NCBI RefSeq assembly: GCF_027859075.1
Contig: NZ_JAQIBL010000235.1
Coordinates: 1 to 42,472 of the forward strand
DNA from: Oceanispirochaeta sp.
Lineage (GTDB): Bacteria > Spirochaetota > Spirochaetia > DSM-2461
Length of the DNA stretch: 42,472 bases
Direction: 5' to 3'
Part shown: positions 7,296 to 15,007 of the stretch, piece after piece
Layout: every line of letters begins with the position of its first letter
Position numbering within the stretch: the stretch's first letter is position 1
Made by a program: the position numbers and the translations under genes
The notes under the pieces: model-generated
What the model was told of the DNA's origin: nothing
The model's database searches: none
What the model saw: the letters and a program-made list of their open reading frames with translations, nothing else

Positions 7296-9076
7296 ACATG
7301 GTCTCCCTTGTCCCAACGGGCCTTGATTCTGCCCCGGACCGAATTGATCAGATAAATCTCATCCGCCGTCACCAGCTCGTCCAGGGTGATGACCCTCTCT
7401 TTGATTTCTCCAGACTCCAGCATCTCCCGGCGGAGGGTTCCTCCCAGGAGTCCCGAAGTTCGGGGAGGGGTGAAGGAATCCCCTCCCCAGACAGCTATTA
7501 TATTACAAACAGTTGTTTCGCACACTTCTCTTTTTTCATTCCACAGAAGCACATCATCTGCCTCGGGCCATTGGGCCCTAAACTCCTTATAGAACTCACG
7601 TCTTGTGGTTTTGTGATAGACCAGGGGATTTTTATGATCAATGGGAGTCTTTGCGCTTTTGATGGTCCAGGCTTGGGGTCCTGCTTCGGCCGGGGGAAGA
7701 GGGGCTGTTTCAATCTGCACCTCTCCCCGGCTGTCCAGCAGGAGGCGGACCCGCCTGTTTCCGGGTTCATAAAATAATGAGCTCTCCCGGATGAGTTTAG
7801 TTTTCACCCTCTCCCGGCTAAACGGGCGGTCGAAGTATTCGGCACTCTCTTCCATCCTGTCCAGATGCCTGTCCAGGAGAGAATAACCCTCAGAGGGGGA
7901 CCACTTCAGTGTCTCCAGGAGTGAGAAATCCGGCATTTTCCGGGTCAAAATCTGTATCTTATTCAAGGATTCCGCGTATTCCCCTTCGGCGGTTGAATCC
8001 CAGACAATGCCTCCCCCGGTGCCATAAAAGGCTTTCTTCCTGGAATTGTCTATCAGGGCCGTACGGATGGCTACATTGAACTGGGCCTTCCTGTCAGGAC
8101 CCCAGTATCCGATGGAGCCGGTATACAGTCCCCGGGGAGTGTTTTCCAATTCTCTGATGATCTCCATGGTCCTATATTTGGGTGCTCCCGTGATGGAGGC
8201 ACAGGGGAAGAGATTGTTCATAATCTCCGGTATTTCGGCGTCAGTTTCTGCCAGAATCTCACTGGTCATCTGCCAGAGAGTGGGGTACTTTTCAAGATTG
8301 AAGAGCCGGGGAACCCGGACACTGCCCGTTCGGGCGATGCGTCCCAGATCGTTGCGGATCATATCTACGATCATCATGTTTTCCGCCCTGTTTTTCTCTG
8401 AGTTCAAAAGCTCCCGGGACTTCTTTTTATCTTCGCCCAGGGTCAGCCCCCGGGGAGCGGTTCCTTTCATAGGTTTTGTGCTGATCCTGTCTCCGTCTAA
8501 AGAAAAGAAAAGCTCCGGCGATGCGGAGCAGACGGTCCATTTTCCCAGGCTCAGGTAGGCTCCATAGGGTGCCTTCTGGGCGGTTCGTATCCGGCAGAAA
8601 AACTCCCAGGGATCTTCGGTGAAATCTGCTTTCAGGCGGTATGTATAATTGACCTGGTAGGTCTGGCCCTGGCGGATGTACTCTTTCACGGCCATGATTC
8701 CTCTGTTGTATTCACTCCGGGTCATAGTCGCCTTCCAGTCTGGCCCTTTTCCTTCGCCCTGGGATGGATCTTGAGACGGAATCAGAAAGTTTTTATCCAG
8801 AATTGTCGGGGTCGGGTAAAGGGTAAAAGACAGGAGGGGAGTCTCTTTGTCCCTCTGAGAGTGAAGGGCGTCATCCATACCGGGAGCCGCATCATAGGCG
8901 ATGAATCCGGCGGCATAGAGCCGTTTTTCTTTGACCTCTCTATGAATCCTGAGGATAAGCGGACCGACTTCTTCCTGTCTGTATGCGGAGTATGTTGTCA
9001 GGGGATTCTGAAAATGGAGCCAGCTTTTCGACTGTGCATCATGAATGAGAGCCTCTCCCTCACGACAGGGATTCAT
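7292..9076 (-). CDS. pabB: Bifunctional aminodeoxychorismate synthase I / 4-amino-4-deoxychorismate lyase (PabB-PabC fusion)
   Basis: Folate pathway enzyme making p-aminobenzoate from chorismate, 594 residues. The first about 370 residues are the chorismate-binding domain, with the PabB-type active-site motif STKPMKGTAPRG (Lys as nucleophile/acid, usually PIKGT), followed by SEKNRAENMMIVDMIRNDL, CASITGAPK and a GTGGGIVWDS segment. The last about 200 residues are a class IV aminotransferase-fold lyase: the PLP lysine is in VYHKTTRR, and EVCETTVCNI and the TPP..GLL.GT.R pattern follow. The glutaminase partner PabA is not in the window, so it must be encoded elsewhere or the enzyme uses ammonia. 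The ATG has a strong SD (AGGAGG, spacing 6). The abrB-like gene is coupled downstream. Confidence 0.92.
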   Translation of the reverse strand: MNPCREGEALIHDAQSKSWLHFQNPLTTYSAYRQEEVGPLILRIHREVKEKRLYAAGFIAYDAAPGMDDALHSQRDKETPLLSFTLYPTPTILDKNFLIPSQDPSQGEGKGPDWKATMTRSEYNRGIMAVKEYIRQGQTYQVNYTYRLKADFTEDPWEFFCRIRTAQKAPYGAYLSLGKWTVCSASPELFFSLDGDRISTKPMKGTAPRGLTLGEDKKKSRELLNSEKNRAENMMIVDMIRNDLGRIARTGSVRVPRLFNLEKYPTLWQMTSEILAETDAEIPEIMNNLFPCASITGAPKYRTMEIIRELENTPRGLYTGSIGYWGPDRKAQFNVAIRTALIDNSRKKAFYGTGGGIVWDSTAEGEYAESLNKIQILTRKMPDFSLLETLKWSPSEGYSLLDRHLDRMEESAEYFDRPFSRERVKTKLIRESSLFYEPGNRRVRLLLDSRGEVQIETAPLPPAEAGPQAWTIKSAKTPIDHKNPLVYHKTTRREFYKEFRAQWPEADDVLLWNEKREVCETTVCNIIAVWGGDSFTPPRTSGLLGGTLRREMLESGEIKERVITLDELVTADEIYLINSVRGRIKARWDKGDHV

Positions 9077-9116
9077 AATCGTCCTCCTGAATCTTCTCTG
9101 AGAGCCTCACTTTAGC

Positions 9117-9470
9117 ATGGAGAAAAGGATACTTCCATTCTTCCGGTCAGATTTTTCGCTGGATTTTATGTTCGGTCAGTTCGATACAGCCGATATGAGG
9201 CCCCTCTATTTTGTTCCCGAATTCATCTCCTCTATTCTTTCTGATCATGGTCCTGACGGGGGCATCTTCTTTTCAATAAAAAATTCTAACCCGGAAGATC
9301 TGAACATCTGCTTTTATTGCAATATGGCCTGCCGTTATCTATCAGAAGGCGAGTCCTGGGATGATATTCTGATTAAGCTGGGGTTCCCTGGTGAAGACCT
9401 TTTACAGACCCATTTTCATGACTTCACAGGCATGAGCCCCGATATGTATGCCAAATGGTGCCTGGAATGA
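9117..9470 (+). CDS. Small protein with a lone AraC-like second HTH at its C-terminus
   Basis: Protein of 117 residues that I cannot name. Its C-terminal third (WDDILIKLGF, then HFHDFTGMSPDMYAKW) lines up with the second helix-turn-helix of AraC/XylS regulators, whose consensus is IA..LGF....F.R.FK...G.SP..YR. The first HTH and any ligand domain are missing; the N-terminal 70 residues show no recognisable motif. It may bind DNA only as a multimer, act through protein contacts, or be a decayed remnant. The ATG lies 40 bases from the divergent pabB start and has no strong SD, so the start is uncertain. Confidence 0.55.
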   Translation: MEKRILPFFRSDFSLDFMFGQFDTADMRPLYFVPEFISSILSDHGPDGGIFFSIKNSNPEDLNICFYCNMACRYLSEGESWDDILIKLGFPGEDLLQTHFHDFTGMSPDMYAKWCLE

Positions 9471-9545
9471 GAAAAAACAAGCAAAACCCGTCGTCACTAT
9501 ATTATACTAAAAACATTAGAAGAGACTAAGTGGAGGAGAAGGAAT

Positions 9546-9710
9546 GTGTCGAAGCTGAAGAAAACTATGTGTAAATTGGCAGATGACGGTTTGAAGAAGA
9601 AAGAGGAGGCCATCATTGCCGAGGTGGTCCATCCCAAATATATATGTAAAAAATGTCTGAGAGTCTCTACTGACAAAGATCTGCTCTGCAGTCCCAAAAA
9701 GTTGGAATAG
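9546..9710 (+). CDS. 54-residue Cys-containing small protein
   Basis: Short gene starting with GTG at 9546, with an excellent SD (GGAGG at 9532-9536, spacing 9). The 54-residue product has a lysine-rich N-terminal half and a C-terminal segment HPKYICKKCLRVSTDKDLLC. The CxxC followed by a third Cys twelve residues later, plus Cys9, suggests a small zinc-binding knuckle. I recall similar short orphan proteins ending in CxPKxL in anaerobic bacteria, but no function is known to me. The ATG at 9544 is in another frame and stops after four codons. The gene lies just ahead of the transhydrogenase operon and may share its transcript. Confidence 0.7.
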   Translation: MSKLKKTMCKLADDGLKKKEEAIIAEVVHPKYICKKCLRVSTDKDLLCSPKKLE

Positions 9711-9790
9711 AGTTGATTTTGAAATCCAGATCTTCCTGATTCCAATAATAGGTTCGGGATGATTATTTCCAAATAACAGGAGAAAAAACT

Positions 9791-10924
9791 ATGTTGATTG
9801 CTGTGCCTGTTGAATCTGCTGATGGTGAAACCAGAGTGGCTCTGGTTCCCGAATCGGTTGGTAAAATCTTAAAATGGGAGGGTGCTTCCATCGTCGTTCA
9901 GTCAGGGGCCGGGTTAAAAGCCGGCTATTCGGATGAACAGTATAAAGAAGCGGGATGTGAGATCCTGTTTTCCAGAGAGGATCTTTTCAAAAAGGCGGAT
10001 ATTCTGTTGATGGTGGGAAAACCTGAGGCTTCAGAAGTCTCGAAAATTCCCTCCGGGACAGCCTTGATCTGTCAGCTCGACCCCTTTAATGAAATAGAGC
10101 TGATCCGGTCTCTGTCTTCTGCCGGAGTCACCGCGGTGAGTCTGGAAATGATACCCCGGAGTACAATCGCACAAAAAATGGATGTCCTCAGTTCCCAGGC
10201 GTCTCTGGCGGGTTATATGGCCGTCATCAAGGCGGCGGAACTTCAGAAAAAAGTATTTCCCATGATGATGACTCCTGCGGGAACCATATCCCCCTCCAAG
10301 GTCTTTGTGATTGGAGCCGGTGTGGCCGGACTTCAGGCCATCGCCACAGCCAGGAGGCTGGGAGCCAGCGTTTCCGCCTTTGATACCCGCCCTGTGGTGG
10401 AAGAACAGGTTCACTCTCTGGGAGCCCGTTTTGTGAAGATCGATCTGGGTGATACGGGGCAGACCAAGGACGGGTACGCCAGGGAACTGACGGAGGAACA
10501 GCTTCAAAAGCAGCGGGAACTCATGACCAAGGTCTGCAGTCAGTCTGATGTGGTGATTACTACGGCCAAGCTCTTCGGAAGGAAGGCTCCTGTCATTATC
10601 AACTCAGAAATGGTAAACAAAATGTCAGCCGGGAGCATCCTGGTCGACATGGCCGTTGACAGCGGTGGAAATGTAGAGGGGTCCGTCCCGGATCAGCTGG
10701 TGAGCGTCGGGGGAGTCAATATCCTGGGCTATGGTAAGGGTGAAATGGAAGTTCCCTATCATGCCAGCCAGATGTATTCTGGAAATATAACAGCCTTTCT
10801 CGAAACCTTCTGGAAGGATGAGAAAAAAGGACCTGTCCTTGAGGGGGAGAGTGAAATCCTCACGGGTTGTGTCATCACACGGGGAGGCGCCATCGTTCAT
10901 GAGCGCTTCAGGGAGGAGTCCTGA
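9791..10924 (+). CDS. pntAA: NAD(P) transhydrogenase subunit alpha part 1 (NAD-binding)
   Basis: Soluble NAD(H)-binding domain I of the proton-translocating transhydrogenase, which uses the proton gradient to reduce NADP+ with NADH. Length 377 residues, as expected for the split alpha subunit. The N-terminal part has the alanine dehydrogenase-like fold (VPVESADGETRVALVPESV). The NAD Rossmann motif GAGVAGLQA is near residue 174, followed by SAFDTRP. The later RxGxI-type nucleotide loop is also present (ITTAKLFGRKAPVI). The start has SD AGGAG at spacing 8. pntAB follows after one base, so the three pnt genes form a tight operon. Confidence 0.95.
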   Translation: MLIAVPVESADGETRVALVPESVGKILKWEGASIVVQSGAGLKAGYSDEQYKEAGCEILFSREDLFKKADILLMVGKPEASEVSKIPSGTALICQLDPFNEIELIRSLSSAGVTAVSLEMIPRSTIAQKMDVLSSQASLAGYMAVIKAAELQKKVFPMMMTPAGTISPSKVFVIGAGVAGLQAIATARRLGASVSAFDTRPVVEEQVHSLGARFVKIDLGDTGQTKDGYARELTEEQLQKQRELMTKVCSQSDVVITTAKLFGRKAPVIINSEMVNKMSAGSILVDMAVDSGGNVEGSVPDQLVSVGGVNILGYGKGEMEVPYHASQMYSGNITAFLETFWKDEKKGPVLEGESEILTGCVITRGGAIVHERFREES

Positions 10925-10925
10925 T

Positions 10926-11219
10926 ATGGATGTTATCTACCTATTCTTTATCCTGATATTGTCAATTTTTCTGGGGCTGGAGCTGATTCGCAAGGTTCCT
11001 TCCACCCTGCATACACCCTTAATGTCCGGTAGCCATGCCATCTCCGGAATCACTCTGGTGGGGGCCTTGACCTCTGCGGGGAGTGCCGATTCCAGGATCA
11101 CCATTGTTCTGGGAACCATGGCTGTCGCCTTTGCAACCATCAATGTCGTAGGGGGCTATCTGGTTACCGACAGGATGCTGGAGATGTTTAAAAAGAAAAA
11201 AAAGGAGAGTGACTCATGA
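10926..11219 (+). CDS. pntAB: NAD(P) transhydrogenase subunit alpha part 2 (membrane)
   Basis: Small membrane subunit of 97 residues with three hydrophobic helices (about 3-21, 35-55 and 58-80) and a basic C-terminus. The segment LRKVPSTLHTPLMSGSHAISGITLVGAL-like (seen here as LIRKVPSTLHTPLMSG then HAISGITLVGA) is the family signature and helps line the proton path with PntB. The ATG at 10926 starts one base after the pntAA stop; a longer frame beginning inside pntAA would add a soluble tail not found in the family. The stop overlaps the pntB ATG by four bases. Confidence 0.95.
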   Translation: MDVIYLFFILILSIFLGLELIRKVPSTLHTPLMSGSHAISGITLVGALTSAGSADSRITIVLGTMAVAFATINVVGGYLVTDRMLEMFKKKKKESDS

Positions 11220-12601
11220 TATTTCTGATCAACACTGTCTACATTGTGTGTTCTGTCCTTTTTATCGTCGGTCTCAAGCTGATGAGCTCTCCTGCCACTG
11301 CCAGGCGGGGAAATCTTCTTTCCGCCCTGGCTATGTTCCTGGCGGTGGTCATCACCCTGCTGGATCGTAATATCCTGTCCTTCCAATGGATTCTGATCGG
11401 AATCGCCGTGGGATCACTCATCGGTATTCTGGCCGCCCGGCTGGTGGCCATGACCGATATGCCCCAGATGGTGGCTGTCTTTAACGGATTCGGTGGTATT
11501 GCCAGTCTTCTGGTCGCCTGGGTTCTGTTTTTCAAAAATCCAAATACCGAGGCCTTTACCCTCATCACCCTCTACCTTTCAGTCTTCATCGGAGGCATCA
11601 CCTTTACAGGCAGTATGGTGGCTTTTGGAAAACTGGATGGAAAAATCACAACCAAACCTGTCCAGTTTAAAGGGCAGCAGATTGTGAATTCCCTGATTCT
11701 CCTCTCTTTATTCAGTTTTGCTGTACTCTTTGTCTTTCCCGAATTGGCGGGAATTCCCCGTTCTTCCCTGATCCTCTACGCGGTGATCCTGTCGGGAGTC
11801 CTGGGTGTGATGGTGGTCATTCCCATTGGCGGGGCGGATATGCCCGTTGTGATCTCTCTGCTTAACTCCTACTCGGGTCTTGCCGCCTGTGCCGCAGGTT
11901 TTGCCATCAGGAATAATCTCCTCATCGTCTCGGGAGCCCTCGTCGGGGCCAGCGGTATCATCCTGACCAATATCATGTGCAAGGCCATGAACCGATCGCT
12001 GGCCAATGTCCTGTTCAGCGGCTTCGGTTCTGCCGGCGGCAGTGTTGCCTCCTCCGAGGGGGAAGAAGGGGAAATCAGGCCCATCAGTTCAGAAGATGCC
12101 TATCTTATCCTGGAAGCCGCCTCTTCGGTGGTGATTATTCCCGGTTACGGCATGGCTGTTGCCCAGGCGCAGCATGTGGTGAAAGAGCTGGGGAATCTTC
12201 TGGAGCAGAATGGAGCGGAAGTGAATTTTGCGATTCATCCCGTTGCCGGCCGGATGCCCGGTCATATGAATGTTCTTTTGGCTGAAGCCAATGTTTCCTA
12301 CGATAAAATGAGAGAAATGGATGACATCAATCCCATGATGGAAACCGTGGATGTGGCCATTGTTATCGGAGCGAACGATGTTGTGAATCCCGCCGCCAGA
12401 GAGGTGGAAAGCAGTCCGATTTACGGGATGCCCATCATCAATGCGGATAAAGCCAAGACCGTATTTGTTCTGAAACGATCTATGAGAACAGGATTCGCCG
12501 GTATTGGCAATCCTCTCTTTTTCAGAGAGAATACACGAATGCTTTTCGGGGATGCCAAAGCCTCTATCCAGGCTTTGGTAGCCCAGTTTAAGGAGTCTTA
12601 A
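11216..12601 (+). CDS. pntB: NAD(P) transhydrogenase subunit beta
   Basis: Membrane plus NADP(H)-binding subunit of 461 residues, normal family length. The first about 260 residues form the helical proton channel, with MTDMPQMVAVFNGFGG and GGADMPVVISLLNSYSG as signature stretches. The C-terminal 180 residues form the NADP-binding domain III, with GYGMAVAQAQ, HPVAGRMPGHMNVLLAEA, GANDVVNPAA and the final GFAGIGNPLF. It overlaps pntAB by ATGA. The NADPH made is a likely electron source for the YqhD-type reductase encoded next. Confidence 0.95.
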   Translation: MIFLINTVYIVCSVLFIVGLKLMSSPATARRGNLLSALAMFLAVVITLLDRNILSFQWILIGIAVGSLIGILAARLVAMTDMPQMVAVFNGFGGIASLLVAWVLFFKNPNTEAFTLITLYLSVFIGGITFTGSMVAFGKLDGKITTKPVQFKGQQIVNSLILLSLFSFAVLFVFPELAGIPRSSLILYAVILSGVLGVMVVIPIGGADMPVVISLLNSYSGLAACAAGFAIRNNLLIVSGALVGASGIILTNIMCKAMNRSLANVLFSGFGSAGGSVASSEGEEGEIRPISSEDAYLILEAASSVVIIPGYGMAVAQAQHVVKELGNLLEQNGAEVNFAIHPVAGRMPGHMNVLLAEANVSYDKMREMDDINPMMETVDVAIVIGANDVVNPAAREVESSPIYGMPIINADKAKTVFVLKRSMRTGFAGIGNPLFFRENTRMLFGDAKASIQALVAQFKES

Positions 12602-12630
12602 TCTCAGGTTATAAGACAGAAAAATAAATA

Positions 12631-12661
12631 CTCAGAGATCCGCCGGTCGCGGTTTTCTGAG
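12631..12661. terminator. Hairpin between pntB and the alcohol dehydrogenase gene
   Basis: CTCAGAGATCCGC (12631-12643) can pair with GCGGTTTTCTGAG (12649-12661) at 11 of 13 positions around a CGGTC loop. No T-run follows; instead the SD of the next gene comes four bases later. It may attenuate or process the transcript rather than end it. Confidence 0.35.
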
Positions 12662-12674
12662 AACAGGAGAACTC

Positions 12675-13844
12675 ATGGACAATTTCATTTTCAGAAATCC
12701 CACACAAATCTATTTTGGAAAGGGCATGGAAAACAAAGCCGGTGAAGCGGTCAGTGTTTACAGTAAAAATATACTCCTTCATTACGGTGGAGGTTCTATT
12801 AAAAAGTCAGGCCTTTACGACAGGGTTATCGCCTCTCTGAAGTCATCAGGGGTGGAGTGGACTGAACTGGCTGGTGTGAAACCGAATCCACGGCTTTCTC
12901 TAGTGAGGGAAGGTATTAAAATCTGCCGTGAAAAAGATATAGATTTTATCCTGGCTGTGGGGGGAGGGTCGGTCATCGATTCCGCCAAAGCTATTGCTGC
13001 GGGAGTTCCCTATGAGGGCGATGTCTGGGATTTCTATGAAGGAAAGGCTCAGCCTGAAGAGGTCATCGGTCTGGGAACCGTTCTGACCATCCCTGCCGCT
13101 GGAAGTGAATCCAGTAACGGGACGGTCATAACCAAAGAAGAGGGTCAGCTGAAAAGACCCTGCGGTTCGGAACTCCTCTATCCTGATTTTTCCATATTGA
13201 ATCCCGAGCTGGCTATGACTCTGCCACCCTTTCAGAGGGCCTGTGGAGTGGCTGATATGATGGCTCATCTTTTTGAGCGTTATTTCACCAATTCCTACCC
13301 TGTTGAATTGACCGATAGAATGATCGAAGCCGTATTAAAAACCATAATTCATAATGGTCCGAGTGTTATGATGGATGGGGATACCTACGATGCATGGGCA
13401 GAAATTATGTGGTCCGGAACAGTCGCTCATAACGGCAGCCTGGATACAGGGCGTCTGGGGGACTGGGGCTCCCATCAGATGGAACATGAACTCAGCGGTA
13501 TTTATGATGTAGCTCACGGAGCGGGTCTTGCCGCCCTGTTTCCTCATTGGATGCGTTATGTGATGAATCAGGATATCAAACGTTTTGTTCAGCTTGCTGT
13601 CCGTGTCTGGAATGTGGATCAAAATTTTAAATCCGATGAAGAAACGGCTCTGGCCGGCATAGAGGCTCTGGAACAGTTCTGGCAGTCACTGGGACTGGCC
13701 ACCACACTCTCTGGTCTGGATATTCCCGGAGACAGGCTGGAGGAAATGGCGGGTAAATGTGCAGGAGAAACAGATAATCCTCAGGGACAATTTGTAAAGC
13801 TTTATAAAAAAGATGTACTGGCTATACTGGAAATGGCCCTGTAA
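12675..13844 (+). CDS. Iron/zinc-containing alcohol dehydrogenase, YqhD/BDH type
   Basis: NADPH-dependent aldehyde/ketone reductase of the group III metal-dependent alcohol dehydrogenases, 389 residues. The metal ligands are visible as Asp194 and His198 (ADMMAHLFE), His267 (GSHQMEHEL) and His281 (VAHGAG). These are the same positions as the ligands known for E. coli YqhD, so the proteins align almost without gaps. The cofactor loops HYGGGSIKKSG (36-46) and VGGGSVIDSAKA (95-106) are intact; the former matches the NADP-preferring form. SD AGGAG precedes the ATG. It follows the transhydrogenase genes after 73 bases, which fits use of their NADPH, for example in fermentative aldehyde reduction. 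The physiological aldehyde is unknown. Confidence 0.92.
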   Translation: MDNFIFRNPTQIYFGKGMENKAGEAVSVYSKNILLHYGGGSIKKSGLYDRVIASLKSSGVEWTELAGVKPNPRLSLVREGIKICREKDIDFILAVGGGSVIDSAKAIAAGVPYEGDVWDFYEGKAQPEEVIGLGTVLTIPAAGSESSNGTVITKEEGQLKRPCGSELLYPDFSILNPELAMTLPPFQRACGVADMMAHLFERYFTNSYPVELTDRMIEAVLKTIIHNGPSVMMDGDTYDAWAEIMWSGTVAHNGSLDTGRLGDWGSHQMEHELSGIYDVAHGAGLAALFPHWMRYVMNQDIKRFVQLAVRVWNVDQNFKSDEETALAGIEALEQFWQSLGLATTLSGLDIPGDRLEEMAGKCAGETDNPQGQFVKLYKKDVLAILEMAL

Positions 13845-13870
13845 TTTTCATTTTGAAGGAGCTCCTTTCG

Positions 13871-14818
13871 ATGATACCTCTCTTCAGGAAACTGGCGTAT
13901 ATTACCCTCATTTTGATTCTTGCAGCCTCTTGTGCCAGCGTAAAACCTGTCATCCTGGACCCGGAGGTCTCTGTAACCGAAGTTAGAGTCACAGAACTGA
14001 GTTTTTATGAAATCTCTCTGGAAATGGAGCTCCTGATTACCAATCCAAACCCCCTGGGCATTGACCTGGAGGGCTTTGATTATGATTTTCTTATCAATGA
14101 CGCCTCTTTTATCAGGGGGAACCAGGAGGACAAAGTCAGCCTGGCAGCTCATGGAAAATCTTCCCTGGTCATCCCCTTCACACTGAATTATCAGAACATG
14201 TATCAGACCATGGTTTCTATCCGTGATTCCCGGGAGTCGGACTATAAAATTGTGACGGGACTCCATTTTGTACTGCCCGTCCTGGGAGAACAGAGGCTGG
14301 AGCTGGCCCATGAAGGACAGATCCCGCTGATTCGGCTGCCCCGTTTCAGTTTTGAGAGCCTATATGTCAGCTCTCTTGGTCTTATGGGGGCAGATATCAT
14401 CATTCTGATGAAGGTCCAGAACCCCAACAGCTTCGATATCAATTTGAAGGAGTTTCAAGGGGTCCTGAAGGTTAATAAGCAGAAATGGGCTGAACTGGAT
14501 GTCCCTGAAACAGTGTTCTTTCCCTCTGAGGAGTGGAGGGATATGGGATTTCAGATCCGGCTGGAATTTTTGTCCATGGGCCGCACTGTGCGTGATCTTT
14601 TGTCTGGAGAAGAGGCCCTTTTTTATGACTATCAGGGGCAGACCCTTCTTGAATCTTCTCTTGAAGGTTTGAAGGACGCGTACCTGCCCCTGGATGTCTC
14701 TGGAGAAATTGAATTAATCAAACCTGCGAGCACCATAGAAGGTCAGCATAGTTCTCAAAAAATAGAGGACACAATTGAGGGTAATCTGCTCAATATTTTC
14801 GGGGCCTACTCCCGCTGA
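13871..14818 (+). CDS. Lipoprotein with two WHy/LEA14-like domains
   Basis: Probable envelope lipoprotein, 315 residues from the ATG at 13871 (SD AAGGAG, spacing 9; an upstream TTG at 13853 is less likely). The N-terminus is a signal peptide ending LILAASC, a relaxed lipobox as often seen in spirochetes. Two tandem domains follow, each with the NPN-type motif of the LEA2/WHy fold: ITNPNPLGIDLEGFDYDF in the first and VQNPNSFDINLKEFQGVL in the second. WHy domains are beta-sandwich folds linked to desiccation and stress proteins and to periplasmic proteins of unknown role. The gene starts 26 bases after the dehydrogenase stop and may be cotranscribed with it. Confidence 0.8.
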   Translation: MIPLFRKLAYITLILILAASCASVKPVILDPEVSVTEVRVTELSFYEISLEMELLITNPNPLGIDLEGFDYDFLINDASFIRGNQEDKVSLAAHGKSSLVIPFTLNYQNMYQTMVSIRDSRESDYKIVTGLHFVLPVLGEQRLELAHEGQIPLIRLPRFSFESLYVSSLGLMGADIIILMKVQNPNSFDINLKEFQGVLKVNKQKWAELDVPETVFFPSEEWRDMGFQIRLEFLSMGRTVRDLLSGEEALFYDYQGQTLLESSLEGLKDAYLPLDVSGEIELIKPASTIEGQHSSQKIEDTIEGNLLNIFGAYSR

Positions 14819-14903
14819 GTATTCTATTCAATAATGACGAATTCAACCCGTCTGTTCTATAAAATATACCACACCCCAATTCATATTCTTCGTTAATCTT
14901 TCG

Positions 14904-14932
14904 TTGAACTCTCCCGGAAAGATTTCTTTATT
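14904..14932 (+). promoter_or_regulatory. Candidate sigma-70 promoter upstream of the acyl-CoA synthetase
   Basis: TTGAAC (14904-14909), 17 bases, then TTTATT (14927-14932). The -10 match is only fair. The start site would fall inside the adjacent palindrome, as expected for a repressed promoter. Confidence 0.4.
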
Positions 14933-14966
14933 TATTATGACAATTATGATATTATGTCATAATAAA
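14931..14966. promoter_or_regulatory. 12-bp-arm palindromic operator upstream of the acyl-CoA synthetase gene
   Basis: TTTATTATGACA (14931-14942) and TGTCATAATAAA (14955-14966) are exact reverse complements separated by 12 bases. The spacer also contains ATTATGAT, a third partial copy of the half-site. Such long spaced inverted repeats are typical for TetR- or GntR-type regulators, and fatty-acid genes are commonly controlled this way. The cognate regulator is not in the window. Confidence 0.6.
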
Positions 14967-15007
14967 AATTGAGTCCCTTTCTAATTTTATATTTGCAGGA
15001 GTTGATT

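Noticed and set aside
9497-9772. 91-codon minus-strand frame over the 54-residue gene
   Set aside because: No SD or family match, and the plus-strand small gene has a strong SD and a Cys motif.
10818-10925. N-terminal extension of pntAB into pntAA
   Set aside because: The extension has no family match; the ATG at 10926 gives a standard 97-residue subunit.
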